Below are positions 7,277 to 16,032 of a stretch of 64,000 bases of DNA, in pieces. A model generated the notes under the pieces. That model was not told the DNA's origin. It searched no databases and saw nothing but the letters and a program-made list of their open reading frames with translations. How positions within the stretch are numbered: position 1 is the stretch's first letter; every line of letters begins with the position of its first letter. This DNA comes from Psychrobacillus sp044762745 (GTDB lineage Bacteria > Bacillota > Bacilli > Bacillales_A > Planococcaceae): the NCBI RefSeq assembly GCF_044762745.1, contig NZ_JBIWEX010000012.1, positions 1 to 64,000 of the forward strand, read 5' to 3'. The position numbers and the translations under genes were made by a program.

Positions 7277-8453
7277 TCATCACTACCCCTTTCTCATTTA
7301 ACAACTGTGCTGCATCTCCATCGTTATTCCACATTTGTCTATTCGTCCATTTCAAATGTCGTTCGTCTTCTTTCGCATTCGGACCACTCGTAATATAAAT
7401 GGTTTCCCCGGCCTCGATAGATATATTCGGAAAATTATACACTTGATTGCCCGCAACGGAAACCAACTGCCATCCCTCTAAATTTACTACTCCATCCCCT
7501 TGATTTGTAATACCAACAGTTTCTTCCCGTAAATCTTTCTCCGAAATAAAAAGTGGTGTTTCCGCTACATTTCCCTGTTCATTAGGAAGATAATCCTTGG
7601 AAACAGTATATCCTCTTCCATCTGTTGTCACTATAATGTTTCCTAACTCTGCTGTGCTATAAATCTCCGAATTCGCTTTTTTCAATCTAGTCACTACTAC
7701 TGGGGTAGGATGACCATATATATTATTTTCTCCATAACTTAAAATCGTTACTTCCGGTTGAACCGCACGAATAAAAGCATCCGAGCTACTCGTATCCGAA
7801 CCATGATGTCCTGCTTTTAAAACAGTAGACTTCAAGTTATAATCGTTTATCATGCTTTTCTCCACACCAGCATCAGCGTCCCCGGTTAATAAAAATGACA
7901 CATCCTCATATTGTACCTTTAACACAATGGAAGCTTCATTATTATCCTTGGCATCTTCCCCCGTATTCAATACAGTAATTTCTACATTTGAATCTAAATG
8001 GATCGTATCACCTTTATTCGGCACAATAAACGGGATATGCTTGTCCAAAATAAGCTGTAACATTGTTTCATACGTCTCGGTCGTATGCTCTTTTCCAGAA
8101 TCTAAGAAGTTTTTAATCTCTACGGAATTTAACACTGCAAGCAGTCCACCAATATGGTCAGCATCGGGATGAGTCGCTACAACATAATCTAACTTTTCCA
8201 CTCCCTGTTGCTGCAAGTAAGTCACTACATCCTTCCCTGCTTCTTTCTTCCCTCCATCGACAAGCATATTTTTTCCTTCTGGAGATTGAATAAGAATAGA
8301 ATCCCCTTGCCCAACGTCTATAAAATGAACGCTCATTTCTGTTGTGTTATTTGTTTCTACTTTCGTTTCTTGATTAGGTGCTGGCATTTCTATCGTGCAA
8401 CCAAATGTCACGAAAATCAAAAATGCACTGATGACTGATATTATCTTTTTCAT
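7263..8453 (-). CDS. ComEC/Rec2-like metallo-beta-lactamase-fold lipoprotein with C-terminal lamin-tail domain
   Basis: The 396-residue protein starts with a lipoprotein signal (FVTFGC, lipidated Cys at about 19). Residues about 40-290 form an MBL-fold hydrolase related to the nuclease-like domain of ComEC: VGQGDSIL, VDGG, THPDADHIGG (HxDxDH metal site), TGDADAG and GHHGSD. Residues about 305-396 look like a lamin-tail (LTD) domain (GDGVVNLEGWQLV, YNFPN, NDGDAAQLLN). It is probably anchored outside the membrane and may act on extracellular nucleic acid. It overlaps the DUF3006 gene. Confidence 0.88.
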   Translation of the reverse strand: MKKIISVISAFLIFVTFGCTIEMPAPNQETKVETNNTTEMSVHFIDVGQGDSILIQSPEGKNMLVDGGKKEAGKDVVTYLQQQGVEKLDYVVATHPDADHIGGLLAVLNSVEIKNFLDSGKEHTTETYETMLQLILDKHIPFIVPNKGDTIHLDSNVEITVLNTGEDAKDNNEASIVLKVQYEDVSFLLTGDADAGVEKSMINDYNLKSTVLKAGHHGSDTSSSDAFIRAVQPEVTILSYGENNIYGHPTPVVVTRLKKANSEIYSTAELGNIIVTTDGRGYTVSKDYLPNEQGNVAETPLFISEKDLREETVGITNQGDGVVNLEGWQLVSVAGNQVYNFPNISIEAGETIYITSGPNAKEDERHLKWTNRQMWNNDGDAAQLLNEKGVVMSELK

Positions 8454-8593
8454 TTTATACCTTCCTTTTTTTACGTTGCTCCTATTTTATCATAGAGAAA
8501 TTCATATTCAGACGGTCCATTTGAAGAATTTCAAACTTTCCTTGACAAATGTCCTATGACTGTCATATAATTATCAATTGTGATTACAAATTA

Positions 8594-8631
8594 CGTGGTT
8601 CGAGAACCTCCCACGAAAAAAAACTAAGGAG
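8594..8631 (+). ncRNA. preQ1-I riboswitch
   Basis: P1 arms CGTGG (8594-8598) and CCACG (8611-8615) enclose TTCGAGAACCTC. They are followed by a long A run and ACTAAGGAG, the hallmark of the type I preQ1 aptamer. The ACTAAGG tail that forms the pseudoknot is also the Shine-Dalgarno of queT (ATG 8641), so ligand binding should hide the ribosome site: translational repression by preQ1. Confidence 0.93.
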
Positions 8632-8640
8632 AAATGAATA

Positions 8641-9132
8641 ATGAAAACAAGAACTCTTGCAATAAGTGGTATTATTGCAGCTTTATATGTTGCGGTTTCG
8701 CTTCTAATTGCACCTTTCGCATTTGGTGCAGTACAATTTCGTATTGCTGAAATGTTCAATCATCTGATTGTCTTTAACAAAAAGTATGTTTTTGGAATTG
8801 TACTTGGTGTATTTGTAACGAATTTATTTTCCCCACTTGGCTTGTATGACTTAACTTTTGGGGTAGCACATTCGATCATTACCTTGTCGATCACTATTTT
8901 TGCATCCAGGTATATAAAAGGATATCTAGGACGTATGATTTTTAATACGCTCATCTTCACATTCATGATGTTCATCATTGCATTCGAATTGAAGCTCGCA
9001 ATCATAGACATTCCTGATACTTTCCTATATCTTTGGTTAACAGTTGCAATTGGTGAATTTGTTGTATTAGCAGTAGGTATTCCATTTATTGCTGCTTTAA
9101 ATAAGCGATTAAATTTTAAAGCTATGATTTAA
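8641..9132 (+). CDS. queT: QueT family preQ1/queuosine-precursor transporter
   Basis: The 163-residue, strongly hydrophobic protein has about five membrane segments and the QueT pattern (ISGIIAALYVAVSLL near the start, QFRIAEMFNHLIVF, FSPLGLYDLTFG). QueT proteins are substrate-binding (S) components of ECF transporters that import the queuosine precursor preQ1. The preQ1-I riboswitch overlapping its ribosome site supports this strongly. The ECF energy module is not in this window and is probably shared. A terminator follows 7 bp after the stop. Confidence 0.95.
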   Translation: MKTRTLAISGIIAALYVAVSLLIAPFAFGAVQFRIAEMFNHLIVFNKKYVFGIVLGVFVTNLFSPLGLYDLTFGVAHSIITLSITIFASRYIKGYLGRMIFNTLIFTFMMFIIAFELKLAIIDIPDTFLYLWLTVAIGEFVVLAVGIPFIAALNKRLNFKAMI

Positions 9133-9139
9133 ATAATTT

Positions 9140-9174
9140 GCACCCGATTCTAACTAGAACCGGGTGCTTTTTTA
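9140..9174 (+). terminator. Terminator of queT
   Basis: GCACCCG pairs with CGGGTGC around a short loop that itself contains TTCTA/TAGAA, followed by TTTTTTAG. It lies between the convergent queT and osmoprotectant operons. Confidence 0.9.
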
Positions 9175-9175
9175 G

Positions 9176-10069
9176 TTATTTATCAATCAAACCTTTCTCC
9201 ACTAAGAAATCATGGGCAACATCTTCCGCTTTTTTTCCGTCAATATCCACTTTTGCATTCATCTTTAACATATCCTCTTCCGAAATTTTTCCTGCTAATT
9301 CGTTTAATACTTTTTCTAGCTCTGGAAACTTTTCTAGTGTCTCTAAACGTACTACTGGTGCTGCATCATACTTAGGGAAAAATCCTAAATCATCCGTTGT
9401 TGTTTGTAATTCAAATCGTTCAATACGCCCATCTGTTGTAAAAGCTGGAATTACATCCACATCCCCATTTTTTACTGCCTCATACATCAAGTTTGGATCC
9501 AGACTTTTCGTTTCCGTGAATGTGAAGGGATAGGAGTTAATTAGGTCATCAAATCCATCTCCTTGCCGTTCATAAAAAGCATGAGGGGCACCGAACACCA
9601 TATTACCAAACCTAGAGACTTCCACAAGATCCGAATAAGTCTTTGCGTCATAATCTTTGTCTTTGGCATAAGCCAATGTATACGTATTTTCAAACCCCAG
9701 TGGACTTAACCAAGTTGCTTGAAACTGTTCTTCATACCCTTTTTTCACTCGTTCTAGCACATTTTCTGAGCTTTCTCCTACTTCCGATGACTCTTTTAGC
9801 ACATCCTTTAATCCTGTACCCGTGTACTCTACATATAAGTCAATATCACCTTTCTCAAGTGCTGGAGTCATTATCGCCACTTCTCCGAGTCCTTCTTTAT
9901 ACTTCACTTGATAATCCGTACGCTCTTCAATATATTGACCTAAAATTTGCGGTAATATATATTGTTCTGTCCAAGGCTTTCCACTTATTACGAGTGTCTC
10001 CCCCGAGTTCGAACAAGCACCTAGTAATACGACCGCTACAATCCCAATCATGACGAACATTTTCTTCAT
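9176..10069 (-). CDS. Osmoprotectant (glycine betaine-type) ABC transporter substrate-binding lipoprotein
   Basis: The 297-residue protein has a lipoprotein signal (VLLGAC, Cys about 19) and an OpuAC-type binding fold: VISGKPWTEQYILPQILGQY, EYTGTG, and a C-terminal LNELAGKISEEDMLKMNAKVD. It would capture betaine, choline or carnitine-like solutes outside the membrane for the adjacent permease. It is the last gene of a three-gene minus-strand operon (ATPase, permease, binding protein), 6 bp after the permease. Which solute it binds cannot be told from sequence alone. Confidence 0.9.
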   Translation of the reverse strand: MKKMFVMIGIVAVVLLGACSNSGETLVISGKPWTEQYILPQILGQYIEERTDYQVKYKEGLGEVAIMTPALEKGDIDLYVEYTGTGLKDVLKESSEVGESSENVLERVKKGYEEQFQATWLSPLGFENTYTLAYAKDKDYDAKTYSDLVEVSRFGNMVFGAPHAFYERQGDGFDDLINSYPFTFTETKSLDPNLMYEAVKNGDVDVIPAFTTDGRIERFELQTTTDDLGFFPKYDAAPVVRLETLEKFPELEKVLNELAGKISEEDMLKMNAKVDIDGKKAEDVAHDFLVEKGLIDK

Positions 10070-10075
10070 TCCTCA

Positions 10076-10720
10076 TCATCCCCTTGTATTTAATCCTTTT
10101 GGTGTCGCTTTTTTCTCAATCCATTTCAAAGCAAGGTCAAACAAAATGGCTAATAAAGCAACAGGCAATGCCCCTGCTAAGACGAGCGCATTATTATATG
10201 ATTGTAAACCTCTATAAATAACATCGCCTAACCCACCTGCTCCAACAAAAGTCGCAAGTGTCGCAATTCCAACCGTCAGAACGGTAGCTGTTCGAATACC
10301 TGCCATGATAAATGGTAAGGCGAGCGGAAACTCAATCTGCCGTAACAATTGACTTGTCGTCATCCCCATTCCACGCCCTGCTTCAATAATAGAATCATCG
10401 ATTGTTGTAATGCCTGTATATGTATTTCGTAAAATAGGTAAAAGTGCATAAATAATTAAGGCGATCAATGCAGTCATCGTTCCTATTCCAATGAGTGGCA
10501 CTAGAAATCCAAACAACGCTAGACTAGGAATTGTTTGAAAAACGGCAGTCACCCCAATAATCGGTTCCGCAAATTTTCGATATCTTGCCACGAAAATCCC
10601 TAAAGGTAAGGCGATACCAATGCCTATCGCTAAGGCAATAAACGATAAATAAATATGTTGTAAAAATGCCTCCTGTATTAAATCAGATCTACTTTGAATC
10701 GTGTCTAAAAAAGTTTGCAT
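10076..10720 (-). CDS. Osmoprotectant ABC transporter permease
   Basis: The 214-residue membrane protein has about five to six helices and the binding-protein-dependent permease signature (EAGRGMGMTTSQLLRQIEFP, the EAA loop). It resembles OpuBB/OpuCB-type single-domain permeases for glycine betaine, choline or carnitine. Its ATG follows the ATPase stop directly (TAAATG), so the two are translationally coupled. Only one permease gene is present, so the channel is probably a homodimer, in contrast to the four-gene opuB/opuC operons of B. subtilis. Confidence 0.9.
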   Translation of the reverse strand: MQTFLDTIQSRSDLIQEAFLQHIYLSFIALAIGIGIALPLGIFVARYRKFAEPIIGVTAVFQTIPSLALFGFLVPLIGIGTMTALIALIIYALLPILRNTYTGITTIDDSIIEAGRGMGMTTSQLLRQIEFPLALPFIMAGIRTATVLTVGIATLATFVGAGGLGDVIYRGLQSYNNALVLAGALPVALLAILFDLALKWIEKKATPKGLNTRG

Positions 10721-11683
10721 TTACAACACCTCTTCCTTTTTAAGCAACGCACGTAGAAGAATGGACTGGTTCACAAAACCTAATTCTTTCTTTCCCTTTT
10801 TTACGAGTAAACTTTCGGTTCCTTCGTTTTCTAATAATTTTATTGCTTCTTCTACTAATATGTTTGATTCAACGACTAAATAAGGAGTTTGTTGACTTCG
10901 TTCAAATAAAGGCATGAACTCTTGTAGTTCTCGTTTTCCGACTGATTTTTTTCGATTGATACGTTCCGCACCTATAAAATGTTTAACAAAAAGATTGATT
11001 GGAGTTTCTATTAATTCGGTAGGTGTACCTATTTGCTCAATCTGACCATTTCTCATGACAACAATTGTATCTGCTATTTTTAACGCTTCATCCATATCGT
11101 GTGTGACAAATACGATTGTTTTCTTCAGTTTTTTTTGTATATTTTTCATTTCCATTTGTAGTTGTTCGCGACTAATAGGATCTAAGGCGCTAAACGGCTC
11201 ATCCATTAAAACGATATCTGGATTTCCAGCTAATGCTCTTACAACCCCTATTCGTTGCTGTTGACCACCACTTAACTCTAGTGGATACTTAGATAAATAT
11301 TGATCAGGGTTAAGTCCAACCATCTCCATTAGTTCATGAATCCGTTCCATTGTTTTTTCTTTCGTCCAGCCCTTTAGATTTGGTACAAGTGATGCATTCC
11401 TTTCAATCGACATATGCGGAAACAAACCTATTCGTTGAATAACGTAGCCAATTGTTTTTCGAAGCCCTACTGCGTTCACTGAAGAGACCGCTTTACCATC
11501 TACATATACTTCTCCGGAGGTCGGAATTTCTAACCGATTGATCATTTTCATCAATGTTGTCTTCCCGCAACCACTTGGACCAATAATGGCCACTAATTGC
11601 TCTTTGGGAATGGTTAAAGAGACATCTTTTAATGCTTCTGTCCCGTCCTCAAATACTTTCGTAATCTTGTCAAATTTGATCAA
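10721..11683 (-). CDS. Osmoprotectant ABC transporter ATP-binding protein
   Basis: The 320-residue ATPase has Walker A GPSGCGKTT (about 34-42), signature LSGGQQQR, Walker B VLMDEPFSALD and the switch His (VTHDMDEA). A C-terminal extension (about 245-320) retains part of a CBS-like regulatory module as in OpuCA (LLENEGTESLLVKKG), shorter than a full CBS pair. It starts at TTG 11683 after AAGGGGGAAAG. First gene of the operon, with a SigB-like promoter upstream. Confidence 0.92.
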   Translation of the reverse strand: MIKFDKITKVFEDGTEALKDVSLTIPKEQLVAIIGPSGCGKTTLMKMINRLEIPTSGEVYVDGKAVSSVNAVGLRKTIGYVIQRIGLFPHMSIERNASLVPNLKGWTKEKTMERIHELMEMVGLNPDQYLSKYPLELSGGQQQRIGVVRALAGNPDIVLMDEPFSALDPISREQLQMEMKNIQKKLKKTIVFVTHDMDEALKIADTIVVMRNGQIEQIGTPTELIETPINLFVKHFIGAERINRKKSVGKRELQEFMPLFERSQQTPYLVVESNILVEEAIKLLENEGTESLLVKKGKKELGFVNQSILLRALLKKEEVL

Positions 11684-11727
11684 CTGAACTTTCCCCCTTG
11701 TTACACTATATTTAACTGTTACTATAT

Positions 11728-11752
11728 ATACCCTAGAAAATTAGATTAAAGC
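11728..11752 (-). promoter_or_regulatory. SigB-like promoter of the osmoprotectant operon
   Basis: On the minus strand CTTTAA (11746-11751) is followed after 12 nt by GGGTAT (11728-11733), close to the general-stress consensus GTTTAA-N12-14-GGGTAT. It lies about 45 bp upstream of the ATPase start. SigB control of osmoprotectant uptake genes is known in B. subtilis and Listeria; here it is predicted only. Confidence 0.6.
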
Positions 11753-11757
11753 GTAAA

Positions 11758-11793
11758 AAAACCAGATTCTAAAATGTAATAGAATCTGGTTTG
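11758..11793 (-). terminator. Terminator of the luciferase-like oxidoreductase gene
   Basis: AACCAGATTCTA pairs with TAGAATCTGGTT, followed on the minus strand by a run of T. Confidence 0.85.
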
Positions 11794-11797
11794 TTCC

Positions 11798-12814
11798 TTA
11801 TGATTTCATCCCTGTCACTTCTGCTACTATTTCATACGATCTTAAGCGGGCTTTATGGTCATATATCGTTGAGTTAATAATCATTTCGTCTGCTCCTGTT
11901 TCCTCTAAAAACGCCTGCAGCTTTTCTTTCACTTCATCAGGATTTCCGATAATGGTCGATTTCAATTGATTCAAAATGCTTTCTTTTTCAAGTGGATTCA
12001 AAATCCCTTCCATCGTTTCCACTGGTGGTTGGATTTGACTTGGTGTATTTCTAATTAGGCTTAAAAACTGCTGTTGATGAGTTGTAGAAAGTATTTTTGC
12101 CTCTTCGGTTGTATCCGCTGCGACAACATTAACACCGACCATTGCATATGGTTTATCTAATACGGCTGATGGCTCAAAATAATGACGATATCTCTCGAGC
12201 GCGGGTAATGTATTTTCCGGTGAAAAATGACTTGCAAATGAAAAAGGTAATCCTAACTGGGCAGCTAAAGTGGCACTAAAACCACTTGATCCAAGAAGCC
12301 AAATTGGTATATTTTGTCCTTCTCCTGGAATCGCACGTACTTTATTGTGCTTAGAATTGGCATCTAAATAGCCACGTAGCTCCTCTAATTGCTGAGGAAA
12401 CTCGTGACCACTGCTTCTTGAATCACGTCGCAATGCCATCGCAGTTATCTGATCCGTTCCTGGTGCTCTACCTAATCCTAAATCAATTCTTCCTGGGTAC
12501 ATTGCTTCAAGCGTTCCAAATTGCTCTGCAATAACAAGAGGTGCATGGTTTGGCAACATAATGCCACCTGATCCGATGCGAATTTTTTGCGTAGCTGCAG
12601 CTACATACCCAATTACTACAGAGGTTGCTGAACTAGCAATACCTGGCATGCTATGGTGCTCCGCAAGCCAAACACGATTATATCCCCATTTCTCTGCATG
12701 CTGTGCTAAATCTTTCGTATTTTGAAATGCTTCAGTCGGAGTAGCCCCTTCAATAATAGGAGCTAAATCTAAGACTGAATATTTAATTTGATCTAATGTT
12801 TTCGTTTCGATCAA
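11798..12814 (-). CDS. Luciferase-like (LLM class) flavin-dependent oxidoreductase
   Basis: This 338-residue TIM-barrel protein has the LLM flavin pattern of the YvbT/YddN group: HAEKWGYNRVWLAEHH, VIGYVAAATQKIRIGSGG, LGRAPGTD and PIWLLGSSG. Such enzymes use reduced flavin to oxygenate small substrates, but the specific substrate is unknown. The start is TTG 12814 after GGGAGATGA. It appears monocistronic, with its own terminator. Confidence 0.88.
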   Translation of the reverse strand: MIETKTLDQIKYSVLDLAPIIEGATPTEAFQNTKDLAQHAEKWGYNRVWLAEHHSMPGIASSATSVVIGYVAAATQKIRIGSGGIMLPNHAPLVIAEQFGTLEAMYPGRIDLGLGRAPGTDQITAMALRRDSRSSGHEFPQQLEELRGYLDANSKHNKVRAIPGEGQNIPIWLLGSSGFSATLAAQLGLPFSFASHFSPENTLPALERYRHYFEPSAVLDKPYAMVGVNVVAADTTEEAKILSTTHQQQFLSLIRNTPSQIQPPVETMEGILNPLEKESILNQLKSTIIGNPDEVKEKLQAFLEETGADEMIINSTIYDHKARLRSYEIVAEVTGMKS

Positions 12815-12895
12815 TTATCTCATCTCCCTACTTATAACTTGCTATAGATTTAACGATAGCGTACAACTAGGGAAAAACAAAATAATTGAACCTAA

Positions 12896-12944
12896 AAAAG
12901 CAGATTCCTATACAACATAATATTGTATAAGATCTGCTACTTTT
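12896..12944 (-). terminator. Terminator of the chemoreceptor gene
   Basis: AGCAGATTCCTATACAA pairs with TTGTATAAGATCTGCT with one mismatch region, followed by T-rich sequence on the minus strand. Confidence 0.8.
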
Positions 12945-12947
12945 CGA

Positions 12948-14681
12948 TTAATTCAATTTAAAATCAGAAACAACATCTTGAAGTTTCTCAGACATTTCTG
13001 CTAATGAACGGGATGCTGCTGTCATTTCGACCATTGATGCATATTGTTCCTCTGCAGCTGCTACGACGTTCTGTGTGTAATCCGTCGATTTTTCTGTTAC
13101 ACCTTTTGTGTTGTTCACTTCGGTTACAAGAACTTCCGTATTACTATTAATTTCTTGAATTTCTGATGAAATAATAGATAATTTAAGATTTATAGCGTTT
13201 ACATCGTCCGCTATTTTTTCGAACGTTTCGCCGGCATTTGCAACATAACTCATACCAGTTTCAATTGCTACTTTTCCTTCACTAACAGTTTGAACAGTAT
13301 GGTTTGTATCTATTTGTATTTCACTAATTAACGAGGAAATATTTTTTGCAGCGTTCCCCGATTCCTCCGCTAACTTTCTCACTTCATCAGCGACCACTGC
13401 GAAACCTTTACCATGTTCACCTGCTCGCGCTGCTTCAATCGCTGCGTTTAGGGCAAGTAAATTGGTCTGTTCTGCTATGCTTGTAATCACATTAATAATT
13501 TCACCAATTTCTTGTGATTTCCGTTCTAGTACTATCATTGCTTCAGTCGTCACCGAACTCTGATTATTGATGTGATTCATTTGTTCCACTGTTTGTGTAA
13601 TCACTTCATTACCAAAAAGAGAGATTTTAGAAGTTTCAAGAGAAAGATCATTTAATTCTTTAATATTCGTCGTTATTTCTGTGATACTAGATGAAATTTG
13701 AGATACGGAGTTTTTCGACTCTTCCATACCTAATAATTGTTTTTCTTGCCCAGAAGAAATTTGCTGAATAGACTCCGTGATTTCTTCTGATGCTCTACTC
13801 GTTTGCTCGCTACTTGCAGTAAGCTCTTCTGATGTAGCCGCTACTTGTTGTGCGGAACTTGAAACCGAATCGATTACTTCTCGTAAATTTGCGGTCATTG
13901 TATTTATGCCGGTAGCTAGATCACCTAATTCGTCCTTGTTTTTTATTCTAATATTTTTAATAGATAAGTCCTGGTTCGCAATTTTTTTCACATTTTCAGC
14001 GATTAGCTTAATAGGGTTAGCTAAATGTTTTGCAAACAGATAAATAACAATGATTCCTATTATTGCACTTAGAACAAGTGTAATCATAATCGTTACCAGT
14101 ATAGAATGAGAACCAGCATTAAAGGCTTCCATATATGTCCCAGCACCTATAACCCAACCCCAGTTCGGATCTAAGGCACTATATACTATTTTCGTTGCGG
14201 CAGTGCCTGGTTGGTTTGGTAAATCCCATTTATAACGTGTAAACCCTCCACCATCTTTTGCTGCTTTTATCACATCTTGCACAATGTATTTTCCATCAAG
14301 ATCTTGATCTTCCCAACCATTTACTCCTTCTTTGGAAGGATGAGCCACTTCAAGTCCATCTTCTAAATAAGCTACAAAGTAACCATTTTCCCCTAAGTCA
14401 ACTTTGCTAGTTATGGCACGTTTACCATCGCTTTGTAGTTCACCAAGTAAATATTGTTTTACTTGTTCCTGTGCTTCTTCTAAAGTTATGTCACCATTTT
14501 TAACGGATGTATTCTTTGAATCAATTAATAAAAGTGCCATTTCCACACCATTTTTAAGCGTTTTTTCTCCTAGTTCGTCTAAATTGGTTTTTGCAGAATA
14601 GTAGCTGCTAACGCCTATTATTAAACTCGGTATTAGTAATAGACATATGGAAATAATAAAAAGTTTTGTACGTATCTTCAT
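12948..14681 (-). CDS. Methyl-accepting chemotaxis protein with extracellular Cache domain
   Basis: The 577-residue receptor has a first membrane helix at about 7-29. An extracellular sCache-type sensor follows at about 35-190 (GENGYFVAYLEDG, VYSALDPNWGWVIGAGTYM), then a second helix at about 194-216, HAMP at about 217-270, and a methyl-accepting domain to the end. The signalling tip EQTNLLALNAAIEAARAGE is intact. Single-Cache domains of this type often sense small organic acids. The ligand is unknown. Monocistronic. Confidence 0.93.
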   Translation of the reverse strand: MKIRTKLFIISICLLLIPSLIIGVSSYYSAKTNLDELGEKTLKNGVEMALLLIDSKNTSVKNGDITLEEAQEQVKQYLLGELQSDGKRAITSKVDLGENGYFVAYLEDGLEVAHPSKEGVNGWEDQDLDGKYIVQDVIKAAKDGGGFTRYKWDLPNQPGTAATKIVYSALDPNWGWVIGAGTYMEAFNAGSHSILVTIMITLVLSAIIGIIVIYLFAKHLANPIKLIAENVKKIANQDLSIKNIRIKNKDELGDLATGINTMTANLREVIDSVSSSAQQVAATSEELTASSEQTSRASEEITESIQQISSGQEKQLLGMEESKNSVSQISSSITEITTNIKELNDLSLETSKISLFGNEVITQTVEQMNHINNQSSVTTEAMIVLERKSQEIGEIINVITSIAEQTNLLALNAAIEAARAGEHGKGFAVVADEVRKLAEESGNAAKNISSLISEIQIDTNHTVQTVSEGKVAIETGMSYVANAGETFEKIADDVNAINLKLSIISSEIQEINSNTEVLVTEVNNTKGVTEKSTDYTQNVVAAAEEQYASMVEMTAASRSLAEMSEKLQDVVSDFKLN

Positions 14682-14847
14682 TTTTCTTTCCCCTTTGACT
14701 AAAGTCTAAATGATTTGCTGTAGTCCTTCCCAGTTGAACCTCCCACATCAAAATAACAACATTTATATGTATTTTTCGACTACCTTTTTATTATCGACTG
14801 AAGTTTCATAATCTTTAACACCTATATAACATAGAAATTTAATCTAC

Positions 14848-14881
14848 AAAAGACCCACGTTCACAATAGAAAGTGGGTCTC
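14848..14881 (-). terminator. Terminator of the ring-cleaving dioxygenase gene
   Basis: AGACCCAC (14851-14858) pairs with GTGGGTCT (14873-14880); As before the first arm give a T tail on the minus strand. Confidence 0.8.
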
Positions 14882-14890
14882 ATATCATCT

Positions 14891-15868
14891 TTATTCTTTT
14901 ACAAAGTCAATTGTACTTCTTACCGTATCAATTGGACGAACTAAGCTTTCTATTTGTTCACGTTTTGGTTCTAAAAACGGAGGTAAAGATAATTTTTCTC
15001 CAAGTGTTTCATAAGGTTCATCTCCCATAAATCCTGGACCGTCTGTCGCAAACTCAAACAAAATGCCATTTGCAACTCTTGCGTATAAACTTTGGAAGAA
15101 GAAACGATCCACGTAACCAGACGTTTGGAATCCGAAACTTTCCATTCTAGTTGTCCATTCATCTAGAACAGAACGATCTTCAACGCGGAAAGCTGCATGG
15201 TGGACTGTTCCAAACCCTTGGCGTCCAGGAGGAAGAATGATATTCTTTTCCACAATTACTTGCGCACCATTACCGCCTTCTCCAACTTCAAACAAATGCA
15301 AAGATCCTTCTTGTGCAATTTCTTTAAAAAGCATTACTTTTTCTAATACTTCTTTCATATAATCGAACTCTGCAATTCGAATATGAATCGGTCCAAGTCC
15401 TGTAATCGCATACTCTAAAGGAATTGGTCCTTTTTGCCACGGTGTTCCTGATGCAATACCTTCATTATTTTCATCTGACACTAATTGGTATTGTTGGTCA
15501 TCAAAGTCTACGAAAGAAAGAACTTTCGTACCAAATTGCTCTTGAATTCCGGTATGTTTTACTTCTAAACGATCGAAACGTTTTACCCAATAGTCTAATG
15601 CTGCATCGCTCGGTACACGGAACCCTGTTTTATAAATTTCGTTTGTACCGTGTGTCCCTTTCGGAATGCCTGGGAAATCAAAGAAAGTCATATCTGTTCC
15701 TGCTCCGCCTACATCATCAGCAAAAAACAAGTGATATGTTTGAATATCATCTTGGTTCACTGTTTTTTTGACTAAACGCATTCCTAATGTATAAGTAAAA
15801 AATTTATAGTTCTCTTCTGCACTACTTGTAATTGCTGTTACATGGTGCATACCTTTTAAATGATTCAT
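14891..15868 (-). CDS. Ring-cleaving dioxygenase, VOC superfamily (MhqO-like)
   Basis: Two tandem VOC modules are visible (about 5-150, starting GMHHVTAIT, and about 155-300, starting LGPIHIRIAEF), with metal ligands expected at HHV, VHHAAF and the Glu of FEFATDGPG. This matches the MhqO/MhqE group linked to quinone and catechol detoxification in Bacillus. Start ATG 15868 is preferred because the alternative GTG 15883 is itself part of the GGAGGG ribosome site. A palindrome upstream could be an MhqR-type operator. Confidence 0.9.
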   Translation of the reverse strand: MNHLKGMHHVTAITSSAEENYKFFTYTLGMRLVKKTVNQDDIQTYHLFFADDVGGAGTDMTFFDFPGIPKGTHGTNEIYKTGFRVPSDAALDYWVKRFDRLEVKHTGIQEQFGTKVLSFVDFDDQQYQLVSDENNEGIASGTPWQKGPIPLEYAITGLGPIHIRIAEFDYMKEVLEKVMLFKEIAQEGSLHLFEVGEGGNGAQVIVEKNIILPPGRQGFGTVHHAAFRVEDRSVLDEWTTRMESFGFQTSGYVDRFFFQSLYARVANGILFEFATDGPGFMGDEPYETLGEKLSLPPFLEPKREQIESLVRPIDTVRSTIDFVKE

Positions 15869-15889
15869 ATTAAATCCCTCCACATTACA

Positions 15890-15924
15890 TTACTTTTAAT
15901 TAAAACATCTCTAATTCAAAGTAA
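15890..15924. promoter_or_regulatory. Inverted repeat upstream of the dioxygenase gene (putative operator)
   Basis: TTACTTTTAATTA (15890-15902) and TAATTCAAAGTAA (15912-15924) are inverted copies matching at 12 of 13 positions across a 9-nt spacer, 22 bp upstream of ATG 15868. The position suits a MarR-type (MhqR-like) repressor, but the sequence is not the B. subtilis MhqR consensus. Confidence 0.45.
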
Positions 15925-15956
15925 TTTTAACATGATAAAAAATTCTTGTCAATCAA

Positions 15957-16002
15957 AGAGAAACTATCCCCAAAACTCAAATGCAATGGAGATAGTTTCT
16001 AT
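15957..16002 (-). terminator. Terminator of the ornithine cyclodeaminase-like gene
   Basis: AGAAACTATC (15959-15968) and GATAGTTTCT (15991-16000) are perfect 10-nt arms located 30 bp after the stop of the minus-strand gene. Confidence 0.7.
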
Positions 16003-16032
16003 TGTCATTATGTACTTATTTGCTTGAAAACA

